Below, one piece after another: positions 1 through 8,033 of a stretch of DNA of 36,019 bases. Position 1 is the stretch's first letter. Each line of letters begins with the position of its first letter. A model generated the notes under the pieces. The model made no database searches. It was given only the letters and a program-made list of their open reading frames with translations, and was not told where the DNA came from. Where the stretch lies: NCBI GenBank assembly GCA_965603355.1, contig CBFDCQ010000030.1:1-36019 (forward strand). The letters are read 5' to 3'. The DNA comes from CBFDCQ01 sp965603355. GTDB taxonomy: Bacteria; Hydrogenedentota; CAZGCA01; CBFDCQ01. The position numbers were made by a program, and so were the translations under genes.

Positions 1-520
1 TGGGACGCTTCTCCATGAACTCGTCGAAACTCCGGTACTTCGGCCCGGCGGGATTGCGCGATCGATCCCCCAATCCGCCGGGAGACCATCCCTTATGCAT
101 GAATCCCACGTGATAGGCTATCTTTTCAAGGGTATCAGGATATACCTCATATTGTGCCGGCAGAACCCCACGGAGATTGGCCGCGGTCTCGAGCTGCCAG
201 ACATATCTGCCGGTCAGAATTGATGATCGGGAGGGACTGCACGAAGGTGCACAACAGAAAGCGTTTGCAAACAGGACACCTTCACGAGCAACCCTGTCGA
301 ATGTAGGCGTGTTGACAACGGAATCGCTTCCCGGCGTTCCCAGCTCGTACGCGATACTCGCGTGCGGCCACGACCAGTCATCAGCCAGCGCAAACAGGAT
401 GTTCGGAAGTTGCCCCTTTGTTTCCGAACCCGCGAGAGCTAACCGTGGCATAGCCAACGCTGCTGCGCCCAGACCTGCACGTTTCAAGAAATGACGCCTT
501 GTGTTTCCCTTGTCTAACAT
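1..520 (-). CDS. Tat-exported Cys-type sulfatase (3' end cut by window edge)
   Basis: The first 173 residues of a sulfatase (alkaline phosphatase superfamily) are visible; the gene runs off the left edge. The N-terminus has a twin-arginine signal (RRHFLKRAG, residues 8-16) followed by an Ala-rich stretch. An early metal-binding Asp pair (ADD, residues 46-48) is followed by the sulfatase signature CSPSR at residues 94-98, continuing into SSILTGRY. In this family the signature cysteine is oxidised to formylglycine, which hydrolyses sulfate esters. The start ATG (518-520) has an AAAGGA ribosome site upstream. The gene lies 36 nt after the beta-helix gene and probably ends a three-gene operon for sulfated glycan breakdown. 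The substrate cannot be read from the sequence. The family call is firm; the missing C-terminus prevents assignment to a subfamily. Confidence 0.9.
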   Translation of the reverse strand, partial: MLDKGNTRRHFLKRAGLGAAALAMPRLALAGSETKGQLPNILFALADDWSWPHASIAYELGTPGSDSVVNTPTFDRVAREGVLFANAFCCAPSCSPSRSSILTGRYVWQLETAANLRGVLPAQYEVYPDTLEKIAYHVGFMHKGWSPGGLGDRSRNPAGPKYRSFDEFMEKRP

Positions 521-556
521 GATACATGTCCTTTCGCGCAACGAGTTGTCCGGACT

Positions 557-1897
557 TCACGGAACGGATTGCCGCTCGTACGCTCCCATGTCAGGAGCCG
601 ATCCGGACGGTATTGGGTTGCCGTCAAAATCGAGGTTGTAACCCAGATCAATCCCGGCGTCAACTGCCGGGCTGTCAGCTCTCAGGCGCAGATCACGCTT
701 CTCAAAGTCAACAAACAGTGGATCGCCGATCTTGTCGCCGTTGCCGAGCCAGGCGCCTCCGCCGAGAACATACCGGTTGTACGCCGCCAGAGAGGCCTGG
801 TCCTCGACGCGGGGATTATCCGTCCGGTAATAGAGATTGTGATCGCGCGGAAACTTGCCGCGCGAGAACACCGCCTCTATGTGGCTGGGATCATACACGA
901 AAATGTTGTTCCGAAAAGTGATGTTCTCGTTGTCGAAGTAGGACCAGAACACTACATCTTCGGAATCCGGTTTGTCATGCGCGCGTACGCGGATGACCGT
1001 GTTGTTCTCCACGCGCATGTTCGTGCACGGCCCGGTGAAGCCCAGGAACGATTGATAGTCGTCACAGACGTTGTGGTGGATCCAGAAATTGTCCTGTTTG
1101 ACGCGGCCGACCCACTCGATAAACCCCTGGTTGCGCGATGACCAGTTGTGGTGGATATGGATGTTCTCTTTGGGGAAATCCCTGTCGTTGATTTCGATAG
1201 CGCCACCGTCGTGCCCGTACTCGTTGCTCGGCGCACTGTAGTTCTCGAACCGGTTATAGGACACCTCGTTGTTGGAGGTGTTGACAAACACGCACACGGG
1301 ACCCCAATGGGGACGGATGGAAACGTTGTTGTCGTGGATGTAGTTGCGCGTGACGAGGCAATGTTGGCCGTAGACTTGGATGCCGATGGGGGTCTTCGTC
1401 ATCTCACAGTTTCTCACGACATTATGGTCGGCGCCCAGCGCAATGAACACCGCGCCAAGCGTCTTTATGCCCTCGGATACAGGGCTCTTGGGACAGTTGT
1501 AGAAGTACAGGCCGTCGATCACGACGTAATCGCCGGTGATCCGTATGGCGTTGCCGTTCAGATTGCTGTAGCGCGGGTTGGTGAAAATCGGTGCGTGGCC
1601 CTCCCCGTAAGCCGTGAAGATGATCGGTCTTTCGCGTGTGCCGGAACTGCTAACGACAAACCCGCCTTCAAACTTCGAGCCGCGTGCGAAGTAAACGGTA
1701 TCCCCGGGAGCGAACTCCTTATCGTTCACGGCGGCGAGCGTCTTCCATGGCAGTTTCTTCGTGCCGGGATTCTCATCATCCCCGTGGGACGCCACGTAGA
1801 ACTCAGCCTGACGAGGAGCTGCCTGTCCACCCGTGTGCCACGGAACGGACAGAACGATAGCTAACGTTACCACAGCGAACCACCTTGCGTTGTGCAT
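557..1897 (-). CDS. secreted right-handed beta-helix protein (polysaccharide lyase/hydrolase-like)
   Basis: A 446-residue protein with a Sec-type signal peptide (hydrophobic run at residues 7-20, Ala-rich cleavage region near 25). The mature start YVASHGDDENPGT resembles the first strand of many secreted parallel beta-helix proteins. The body (about residues 90-350) is rich in short Asn-containing turns (NNEVSYNRF, IHHNW, VENNTVI, FRNNIFVY), as expected of pectate-lyase-like helical coils. The tail (SPAVDAGIDLGYN...PDMGAYE) matches the end seen in many such extracellular proteins. It starts 6 nt after the stop of the GH13-like gene, with its ribosome site (AAAGGT) inside that gene's last codons, so the two are co-transcribed and perhaps translationally coupled. 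It probably binds or cleaves an acidic or sulfated polysaccharide. No catalytic residue can be named with confidence. Confidence 0.85.
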   Translation of the reverse strand: MHNARWFAVVTLAIVLSVPWHTGGQAAPRQAEFYVASHGDDENPGTKKLPWKTLAAVNDKEFAPGDTVYFARGSKFEGGFVVSSSGTRERPIIFTAYGEGHAPIFTNPRYSNLNGNAIRITGDYVVIDGLYFYNCPKSPVSEGIKTLGAVFIALGADHNVVRNCEMTKTPIGIQVYGQHCLVTRNYIHDNNVSIRPHWGPVCVFVNTSNNEVSYNRFENYSAPSNEYGHDGGAIEINDRDFPKENIHIHHNWSSRNQGFIEWVGRVKQDNFWIHHNVCDDYQSFLGFTGPCTNMRVENNTVIRVRAHDKPDSEDVVFWSYFDNENITFRNNIFVYDPSHIEAVFSRGKFPRDHNLYYRTDNPRVEDQASLAAYNRYVLGGGAWLGNGDKIGDPLFVDFEKRDLRLRADSPAVDAGIDLGYNLDFDGNPIPSGSAPDMGAYERQSVP

Positions 1898-1903
1898 GCC
1901 GGT

Positions 1904-3427
1904 CTACCTTTCCGGCGGCTTTACGAGATACAGCCGATATCCGTATGCCGGCAACTCCACTTCGAGCAAATCCTGATACTCAATTCGCTCCGAAGTCCTC
2001 AACTCCAGTAGTCCACCACTATGCACCCCTCTCAGATCCACGTCGACAGTCTGAGGTGTTGACTGAAAGTTCAGCACGACCAGGATGCGCTCCGAGTTGT
2101 CGGGAGCCGTGCGCAAGAAAGCGTAGTACTTGTCGTCGGCGTTCGTCGGCAACTTCCTTCGCGGACCTAATTGCTGCAAGGCGGGGTGTTCGTGCTTGAT
2201 GTTCAGAATCCACGTCTCCTCGGCGTCGGGACTACCGGCTCTCCGTGTATAGACGAGAATGTCCCCGACCGCGGCCAATGTGGCCCGGTACAGGTGGCGT
2301 TGGCGCGCATCACGGTAACTGCGCACGGTCTTATAAAGCACACCGCCGTGTGCCACGCGCACATCGCGGTACCTTCGCAACACGTCCTCGATGGCGCGCG
2401 GATCACCGGATTTGATGCCCAGATCGATAGCGTCATCACCCTCCTCCGTCCATTCCCCGATTCCATAGTCAATCATGCAGTTATAGTTACCCTCGGTAAT
2501 CCAGCCGGCCAGCTGGCTGCCTTCGGGTTGCCGGAAAGTGTTCCCATAGCTTTCGATGACGTCGGTTATGTACCGGTTGTTCTTCTCCCAGGTCATGCCG
2601 ATGTAGTAGATGGGCGCGTCGATGGTCAGCCCGTCCAGCCCGGTATCCATCCAGCAGCGGATAATCTTCTCAACCTCTTCCGCCCACCCGTCGTAGCCCC
2701 AATCGTTCTGCGGCAGGCCGACCCAATTTCCATCCTCATCTTTCGTCTGCCACTTGGCCCAGAAGTAGCGGCCGGCCAGTTCACTGTACTGCCAACCCCA
2801 CGTCTTTTCCGTCGACTCCGGTTCCCGGGGCCAGTTGAAGTAAGGATGCTCCGGAGGGATGGGGGCGTCGGGGCTGTCGGCCCAGATGAACCATTTCGCT
2901 TTCTCGCCGCCCGGATTCTTACACGCCTCGATCCAGTCCGGCGCTTCGAGGCTGAAGTAGCCCACATTGACAAACGCGATTACCGCCAGACCTTTGTTGT
3001 GCGCAATGCGGATGAATCGCCGGAAATCGTCCATGGTACCGATTTCGGGATCGATCCGGTAGTGGTTAACGGTGTCGAGGCCGTTGTAACCATAGAGACC
3101 CTCCGCGGGAGCGAAGATCTCGATTGCCTGGAACCCTTCGGCCTTGATCCGGTCGAGTTCTTCCGAAGCCTTCTCCGGATCAATTGAGATTTCATGTGCG
3201 AACCTACGGCCCTTCTTCAGGGTCACCAGCTTGATGGCCGCAGCGGTCTCCCACCAGCGCTCCGGGACCAGGTGCCGGCCGCTCTCGTCTGCGGACCTCA
3301 GCGTCACGGATTGAGCGGAGGATGTAGCCTGCTGGGACTCGCTTTGACACACTTGAGCGAACGTCGTGGACATCAGTACCGCCGCCATCGTGCAAAGGAT
3401 TGCATGTCGCCTGTCGGTCTTGCGCAT
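1904..3427 (-). CDS. exported GH13-like (alpha-amylase fold) protein
   Basis: A 507-residue protein with a signal peptide (residues 1-25, ending TTFAQ). The start at 3427 is chosen because GGAAGGAG lies about 10 nt upstream and the signal begins there; a longer reading from 3490 only adds an unsupported leader. The TIM barrel shows the first GH13 region (FQAIEIFAPAEG...GYNGLDTVNHYRIDPEIGT, residues 99-131, with DDFRRFIRIAHNKGL after it), a probable nucleophile Asp270 in GLTIDAP and a probable acid/base Glu312 in WITEGNY. The C-terminal 80 residues look like the all-beta domain that follows such barrels. The arginine usually two residues before the nucleophile is Thr268, so the enzyme is atypical. 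First gene of the operon with the beta-helix protein and the sulfatase. The substrate is unknown. Confidence 0.82.
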   Translation of the reverse strand: MRKTDRRHAILCTMAAVLMSTTFAQVCQSESQQATSSAQSVTLRSADESGRHLVPERWWETAAAIKLVTLKKGRRFAHEISIDPEKASEELDRIKAEGFQAIEIFAPAEGLYGYNGLDTVNHYRIDPEIGTMDDFRRFIRIAHNKGLAVIAFVNVGYFSLEAPDWIEACKNPGGEKAKWFIWADSPDAPIPPEHPYFNWPREPESTEKTWGWQYSELAGRYFWAKWQTKDEDGNWVGLPQNDWGYDGWAEEVEKIIRCWMDTGLDGLTIDAPIYYIGMTWEKNNRYITDVIESYGNTFRQPEGSQLAGWITEGNYNCMIDYGIGEWTEEGDDAIDLGIKSGDPRAIEDVLRRYRDVRVAHGGVLYKTVRSYRDARQRHLYRATLAAVGDILVYTRRAGSPDAEETWILNIKHEHPALQQLGPRRKLPTNADDKYYAFLRTAPDNSERILVVLNFQSTPQTVDVDLRGVHSGGLLELRTSERIEYQDLLEVELPAYGYRLYLVKPPER

Positions 3428-3523
3428 TTGGGTGTTCACTCCTTCCTTTTTCCAGTAGTCGAGAGCCGTTCTACGGCGGCCAATGGGCATAATGTCCCGG
3501 TCGCATAGTCTCTTGTTCTCGCC

Positions 3524-3552
3524 ATTCTAACAATATCCCCGGAAATGAGCAA
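3524..3552 (-). promoter_or_regulatory. sigma-70-like promoter for the glycan operon
   Basis: On the minus strand TTGCTC (3547-3552) is separated by 17 nt from TAGAAT (3524-3529), about 90 nt upstream of the GH13-like start codon. The match is moderate and placed by eye. The 359-base stretch between the GH13-like and ThuA-like starts holds this promoter and the divergent one at 3636, and no further gene was seen. Confidence 0.5.
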
Positions 3553-3635
3553 CTGCGCCCGCAAGCCAGCTTACTGGTTGCCAATTCTGCCAGAGGAGCT
3601 TCAAGCCGCACAATCGCACTTGCCCGCATTCTTTC

Positions 3636-3663
3636 TTGAGTCAAAGCGGAAACGTGCTATAAT
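3636..3663 (+). promoter_or_regulatory. promoter with extended -10 for the ThuA-like gene
   Basis: TTGAGT (3636-3641), a 16-nt spacer and TATAAT (3658-3663), preceded by TGC so that the extended -10 form TGNTATAAT is complete. It lies about 115 nt upstream of the start codon of the ThuA-like gene and is divergent from the glycan operon promoter. Confidence 0.65.
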
Positions 3664-3785
3664 GACCGTGGGGAAAAGCGACAGGGATTGGGGGAATACC
3701 GACCGACAACGTTCAGGCACGTGTCTGCCGGCAATTCCTATCCGGTCCGGGGCAGGAGACGCTGGAACTGAAGGGAGGAGACGCC

Positions 3786-4802
3786 ATGTTCAGGATGAAA
3801 CAAGCAGTAACTCTGTGTGTTGCACTGGTTTTGGGACTAGGTTGCCTGACGAGTGGGCACGCGCGCGCCCAGGACAAGTGGGTCGTGTATGATGGGTACG
3901 ATGGTCCGGGTAAGGGCAAACACATCGTCTTTGTGACCGGCGATGAGGAGTATCGGTCGGAAGAGGCTATGCCGCTGATGGGAAAGATTCTGGCCAAGCA
4001 TCACGGTTTCAAGTGCACGGTTCTTTTTGCCGTCAATGAGGAGACGGGCGAGATCGATCCGGAGACACTCGATAATATCCCCGGTCTGGAAGCTCTCGAG
4101 ACGGCTGACTTGATGGTGCTATTCACTCGTTTCCGCGAGCTACCGGACGAACAGATGAAGTACATCATTGACTATACCGATTCCGGCAGGCCGATCATCG
4201 GCTTGAGAACGGCGACGCACGCGTTCATGTACCGGAAGAACAGGGACAGCCAGTACGCGAAGTATGGTCGCGGAACCGACGAGTTCGAAGGCGGTTACGG
4301 GCGGCAGGTTCTAGGCGAAACGTGGGTTGACCATCACGGGGATCACGGATCAGAGAGTACGCGGGGCCTCATCGCTGAGGGGATGGAGGATCATCCTCTT
4401 GTTCGTGGATGCGAGGACGTGTGGGCGGCAAGCGACGTGTATACGGTCAGGAAGCTGCATGGCGACAGCAAGCCTGTGATCATGGGACAAGTTCTTCAGA
4501 CCATGGAACCGGACAGCCCGCCGAACACCGACAAGGAACTGATGCCGGTTGCCTGGATCAAGAGCTATACGGGTGCTAAGGGCAAGAAGGCTCGCGTTTT
4601 CACAACGACGATGGCAGCCGCGCCCGATCTGGTGAGCGAAGGGCTGCGCCGTCTTCTTGTGAATGCCTGTTACTGGTGCATGGGTATGGAGGATCAGATT
4701 AGTGGCGGCGCCAAGGTTGATATTGTCGGGGAGTTCAAGCCGACCTTCTTTGGTTTCGGCACGTTTAAGAAGGGAGTAATGCCAGCAGAGCACAAGATGT
4801 GA
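3786..4802 (+). CDS. secreted ThuA-like protein (class I glutamine amidotransferase-like fold)
   Basis: A 338-residue protein with a signal peptide (residues 1-28, ending GHARA-QD). The ribosome site GGGAGGAG sits just upstream of the ATG. The mature protein begins with KHIVFVTGDEEYRSEEAMPLM, followed by an alpha/beta fold with a strand-and-helix pattern (ETADLMVLFTRFRELPDEQ; GRPIIGLRTATHAF; WVDHHGDHG) typical of ThuA-domain proteins. These are abundant in Planctomycetes-like genomes and are often found near sugar oxidoreductases and isomerases. ThuA is named after trehalose utilisation, but the biochemical role of secreted members is not settled. The gene stands alone on the plus strand and converges on the epimerase gene at 4883. 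Confidence 0.85.
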   Translation: MFRMKQAVTLCVALVLGLGCLTSGHARAQDKWVVYDGYDGPGKGKHIVFVTGDEEYRSEEAMPLMGKILAKHHGFKCTVLFAVNEETGEIDPETLDNIPGLEALETADLMVLFTRFRELPDEQMKYIIDYTDSGRPIIGLRTATHAFMYRKNRDSQYAKYGRGTDEFEGGYGRQVLGETWVDHHGDHGSESTRGLIAEGMEDHPLVRGCEDVWAASDVYTVRKLHGDSKPVIMGQVLQTMEPDSPPNTDKELMPVAWIKSYTGAKGKKARVFTTTMAAAPDLVSEGLRRLLVNACYWCMGMEDQISGGAKVDIVGEFKPTFFGFGTFKKGVMPAEHKM

Positions 4803-4808
4803 TCTGTG

Positions 4809-4849
4809 GGGGCGTGGAGTGGACCTCAAATCGGTCTTCACCACGCCCC
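4809..4849. terminator. hairpin between convergent genes, possible bidirectional terminator
   Basis: GGGGCGTGG (4809-4817) pairs exactly with CCACGCCCC (4841-4849), and an inner GACC/GGTC pair extends the stem. There is no clear T-run on either side, so intrinsic termination is possible but not shown. It lies between the end of the ThuA-like gene and the end of the convergent epimerase gene. Confidence 0.45.
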
Positions 4850-4882
4850 TGCCACGTGTGAAACTGGCACGCAGGCCCTGGA

Positions 4883-5782
4883 TTAGAGGACTTTGTCCAT
4901 CAGGCCCTTGAGGAACGCGACAGCGTTCTTGCCTTTCGCTTCGGTCTCGGGATTGAAGCAGAAGTCCACGCACCACCACGGCATACCGCTAATCAGCGGC
5001 TTCAAGGCTGCAAGAACCTCATCGAAATTGATATATCCCTCTCCGAACGCCGTGTGCGTGCTGGTCTCGTCGTTGTGCAGGGTACCGTCCGAATCTATGA
5101 GATGGAGATGGCCGATGTGGTCGCTGAGCATGCGGCCGTATTCAACAACACCTCCGTCCAGCAGTTGCTTCTCACCAGTCTGTCGCGCGCCTATGACGGC
5201 GCCCATATAGGCGTGGCTGGTATCGAATAGCAGTTTGAAGCTCTGGTGCCCGACCGCTTCGACAGTCGCCATGACTTCAGACGGTTTGTTAAGCCAGAAG
5301 CCCGGTTCGAACTCCCAGACGATCGTTATTCCGTCTTTGGCGGCCTCCACCGCAGCAGCGCGCCACGTCCTGGTCAGGCGAGCGAACCGCTCATCATATT
5401 CGTCGGGCGCGAGTTCATCCGGCGGCGATGCGGTATCCACCCGCAACGTGCTGATGCCGCAGTTGGTGCAGAACGCCAGAGATTTCCGCACCACGTCCAC
5501 GTACTGCTGCGTGTCGACGAGGGCTGGAGGGACCGTGGAGAAATCCGCCGCGTACCCGGAGATTCCCAATCCGAGCCCTTCAATTTCCTTAACCAGCTCA
5601 GCGCATTTGTCCGCCGTGTCGTAGTCGTCGGGGTGGGGATGCGGCCGGAAGCCGTTGATCTCCACACCGTCGTACCCGGCGTCGGCCGCGTACCGGATCA
5701 CTTCAGCAAACGGCCACGGGCTGGCGGCGAACGGCCCAAACGCGAACGCCCAACTTCCTAACGCTATCTTAGGTCGGTCCAT
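4883..5782 (-). CDS. sugar phosphate isomerase/epimerase-like TIM-barrel protein
   Basis: A 299-residue cytoplasmic protein (no signal peptide) of the xylose-isomerase-like TIM-barrel superfamily. The start at 5782 has GGAGGAG six bases upstream; a reading nine codons longer is less likely. Landmarks are the N-terminal strand KIALGSWAFAFG, the strand AGYDGVEINGFRP (residues 36-48), the probable metal-ligand strand IVWEFEPGFWLNKP, LLFDTSHAYMG, and HIGHLHLIDSDGT, where acidic and His residues of this superfamily bind a divalent metal. It follows the zinc dehydrogenase gene by 34 nt and is almost certainly co-transcribed with it. The pair suggests oxidation and isomerisation of a polyol or sugar. 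The exact substrate is not readable. Confidence 0.82.
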   Translation of the reverse strand: MDRPKIALGSWAFAFGPFAASPWPFAEVIRYAADAGYDGVEINGFRPHPHPDDYDTADKCAELVKEIEGLGLGISGYAADFSTVPPALVDTQQYVDVVRKSLAFCTNCGISTLRVDTASPPDELAPDEYDERFARLTRTWRAAAVEAAKDGITIVWEFEPGFWLNKPSEVMATVEAVGHQSFKLLFDTSHAYMGAVIGARQTGEKQLLDGGVVEYGRMLSDHIGHLHLIDSDGTLHNDETSTHTAFGEGYINFDEVLAALKPLISGMPWWCVDFCFNPETEAKGKNAVAFLKGLMDKVL

Positions 5783-5816
5783 TGTTATCTCCTCCGGTCC
5801 AAAAGCCAAGGGTTTG

Positions 5817-6893
5817 TTATGGGTTAACGATCACTTTCATCGGGTTGTCCGTTTTGTTCTTGACGGCTGCGATGGCGGCCTCAAGATCTTCCAGTTTGTA
5901 CGAATGCGACCGCAGGATGTCGACGTCAACCAGTGCATCGGATAGGGACTGCAGCGCTGTAGGCCAGGTTCCCGGCGCCAGCCAAGAGAAGCGGATGCTC
6001 TTGTCCGCGAAGATAGTCTCCAGCGCGGGGATCTTCACAACTGCGTCGTCCGCCGGCAGTCCGAAGTAAACGATACGTCCTCGACGACCGGTGACTCCAA
6101 GAGCGGTTTCCATGGCTCCCACGTTACCGGTTGCACAGATGGCAGCATTCGCGAGCTTCCCGCCGGTCGCCTTATCTATGGCGCCCTTAACGTTCGTGGT
6201 GTAATCCGGGGAGCCCTTGTCTCTTGTATTCAGCACCATATCGGCACCCACTTGTTTCGCGACGTCAAGTCGGTAGTCGTGCACGCCGACCATGACCGTC
6301 TTGCCCGCGCCGCTGGACTTGATCAGTTGCAGCATCATCGCGCCGATTGCACCATCGCCGAAAACCACCACGAAATCACCCATCTGGATGTCCATGTTCA
6401 AGACAGCGTACGTTGCGCATGCCAGCGGTTCAGTGAACGCAGCTTGGTCGTAGGTTACGTTGTCCGGAATCTTGTAGAGACTCGGGTACTTGGACAGACA
6501 GTACTCTGCGAAACCTCCGTTGACAGACACGCCCAGCACTGTCTTGGTCTCGCACAGGTTGGACATTCCGCGCTTACAGATTTCACAGGTATTGCAGTAC
6601 TGAACGGGGTTAAGGACTACCCGATCACCTTTCTGGAACAGACCGAGCTTCTCCGGTATAGGTCCCACCTGTACGACTTCTCCGCAGAACTCGTGTCCGA
6701 GGACCAGCGGTCCTTTGCCGTCGTCGGTTTCCAGTGAACTGTCTCCATAATAGTAAGCAACATCAGAACCGCAAATCCCGCACGATTTCACCCGAACGAC
6801 GATTTCATCTTCCGCGGGAACCGGAATCGGAATGCTTTCCAGTTTCATTTTGCCGGGTTCGTAGAAAACCTGTGCCTTCATCTCAGGAGCCAT
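5817..6893 (-). CDS. zinc-dependent sorbitol/threonine-type dehydrogenase (MDR family)
   Basis: A 358-residue medium-chain zinc dehydrogenase. The start at 6893 is preceded by GGGGGAGGA about 9 nt upstream; a longer frame from 7028 has no support. Catalytic zinc ligands appear as CGICGSD (Cys41) and GHEFCGE (His67, Glu68). The structural zinc lobe has Cys100, 103, 106 and 114. The nucleotide-binding fold follows with VVVFGDGAIGAMMLQLIKSSGA, a variant of the usual GxGxxG loop. The family oxidises polyols or secondary alcohols with NAD(P)+. With the epimerase 34 nt downstream and the exported epimerase and AKR-like genes upstream, a role in sugar or polyol catabolism is likely. Whether it prefers sorbitol, threonine or another alcohol cannot be decided here. 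Confidence 0.88.
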   Translation of the reverse strand: MAPEMKAQVFYEPGKMKLESIPIPVPAEDEIVVRVKSCGICGSDVAYYYGDSSLETDDGKGPLVLGHEFCGEVVQVGPIPEKLGLFQKGDRVVLNPVQYCNTCEICKRGMSNLCETKTVLGVSVNGGFAEYCLSKYPSLYKIPDNVTYDQAAFTEPLACATYAVLNMDIQMGDFVVVFGDGAIGAMMLQLIKSSGAGKTVMVGVHDYRLDVAKQVGADMVLNTRDKGSPDYTTNVKGAIDKATGGKLANAAICATGNVGAMETALGVTGRRGRIVYFGLPADDAVVKIPALETIFADKSIRFSWLAPGTWPTALQSLSDALVDVDILRSHSYKLEDLEAAIAAVKNKTDNPMKVIVNP

Positions 6894-7039
6894 TGTGTCA
6901 AATCCTCCCCCGCTGGTAAGGCGTGCTTGCCAGCAGTGTCCGCTTAGTGTTGTGCCATAGCCTCGCGATGTTTCGGGCGCAAGCGCAGTCCCGGCTGGGT
7001 TCCGTGCCCGACGTTGATGTGAAGCCACCCGACATTCCG

Positions 7040-7069
7040 ATTATAAGCAAGAAACAGAGATCACGTCAA
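7040..7069 (-). promoter_or_regulatory. sigma-70-like promoter for dehydrogenase-epimerase operon
   Basis: On the minus strand TTGACG (7064-7069), an 18-nt spacer and TATAAT (7040-7045), about 145 nt upstream of the dehydrogenase start. It lies just downstream of the hairpin that follows the LamG gene, so the dehydrogenase pair is an independent transcription unit. Confidence 0.65.
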
Positions 7070-7086
7070 ACAGCCAAGGAAGCAGA

Positions 7087-7104
7087 GCCGGCTTATGAGC
7101 CGGC
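7087..7104 (-). terminator. intrinsic-terminator-like hairpin after the LamG gene
   Basis: A perfect 7-bp stem GCCGGCT/AGCCGGC with a 4-nt loop, 16 nt past the LamG stop. On the minus strand it is followed by a T- and C-rich tract (TCTGCTTCCTT) rather than a pure T-run. It fits as the end of the AKR-cytochrome-LamG transcript. Confidence 0.5.
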
Positions 7105-7120
7105 GAGACGAGTAGACCTG

Positions 7121-7915
7121 CTATCGTCTCCTTCGGTCACGCGACGGCTTTCCCGCAAGGACCGCTATCTCATCCTCGGACAGGGGTCGGTCGTAGAGAC
7201 GGACGTCGTCGATGATGCCGGTGAAACCGCGTCCTATCCTGACGTCAAGATCGCTGCCGGTTTCGAGCGGCCAGAGGTCCAGAAGACCGATATCATGTAT
7301 CTCCTGCACCGTACCGTCCATGTAAAGGGTGACATTGTCATGGAGATTTGGCAGCTCGGCCTCGTCGACAACCGCCGCGACGTGATGCCACTTGTCGTCC
7401 TCTGCTTCGGCTCTGATGTATAGATATCCGCCCTGCGGCGTCACACCGATGCTTCCCCTGACGAATCCGAATATAAACATCTTGCCGAAATCTTGGTGAC
7501 CCCAGGACGCGACCTCACCTCGTGACGATTTCGTCTTGATCCAGGCAGCTACGGTGCGGGCCTTAGTACCAGCGATTCCCTTGTACCCGGATATCTCCAC
7601 GAACTTGCCGCGTCCGGCGAGCTTGAGCGCTGTGCCCACGCGGCCGGGCACGGAACCGTCCTTAAATGACAAGTCTCCTTTCAGCGTGCCGTCACGGCGA
7701 TGCTTGGAGGAGTCTTTTGCGGTCTTGCCGGAAGTTTCGTCGAACCTCCACCAGCCGACGAGATGAGGATCCTTGTCAAGCTTCATTATGGGCTTGGCCT
7801 GGTCAGCGGGAGTCGTGGCAGTCGCCGCCACGGCTGAGGCACAGCTGATCAATGGCAGCAACAGAACAAGACAGAGTAGGTAACACAGGCTTTGATGAAT
7901 GGTATCTTTGGTCAT
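7121..7915 (-). CDS. LamG (concanavalin A-like) domain lipoprotein
   Basis: A 264-residue exported protein. The N-terminal hydrophobic run ends in LISC (Cys25), a plausible lipobox, so it may be anchored by lipid; ordinary Sec cleavage near the following Ala-rich region is an alternative. The rest is one LamG/laminin-G-like jelly roll: LVGWWRFDETSGKTAKDSS (near residue 52), RTVAAWIKTKSSRGEVASWG, KWHHVAAVVDE and the closing GIIDDVRLYDRPLSEDEIAVLAG. Such domains bind glycans or occur as accessory modules of exported enzymes. A run of G lies just before the start ATG as ribosome site. It is the last gene in the AKR-cytochrome group, 118 nt after the cytochrome gene, so co-transcription is probable but not certain. 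Confidence 0.85.
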   Translation of the reverse strand: MTKDTIHQSLCYLLCLVLLLPLISCASAVAATATTPADQAKPIMKLDKDPHLVGWWRFDETSGKTAKDSSKHRRDGTLKGDLSFKDGSVPGRVGTALKLAGRGKFVEISGYKGIAGTKARTVAAWIKTKSSRGEVASWGHQDFGKMFIFGFVRGSIGVTPQGGYLYIRAEAEDDKWHHVAAVVDEAELPNLHDNVTLYMDGTVQEIHDIGLLDLWPLETGSDLDVRIGRGFTGIIDDVRLYDRPLSEDEIAVLAGKPSRDRRRR

Positions 7916-8033
7916 CTCATTTCCCCCCAGTTATTGTGCTCGGCTAAACAACAGCCACCCCGATGTTGTTGCAAACTGCCTCAAAATGTGACTAACATGG
8001 TCGAATCACAAATGCACGTGCAGTGCGGCAAAC

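Noticed and set aside
2171..3187. 338-residue open frame on the plus strand opposite the GH13-like gene
   Set aside because: It is an antisense shadow of a clearly coding sequence, with no ribosome site or domain.
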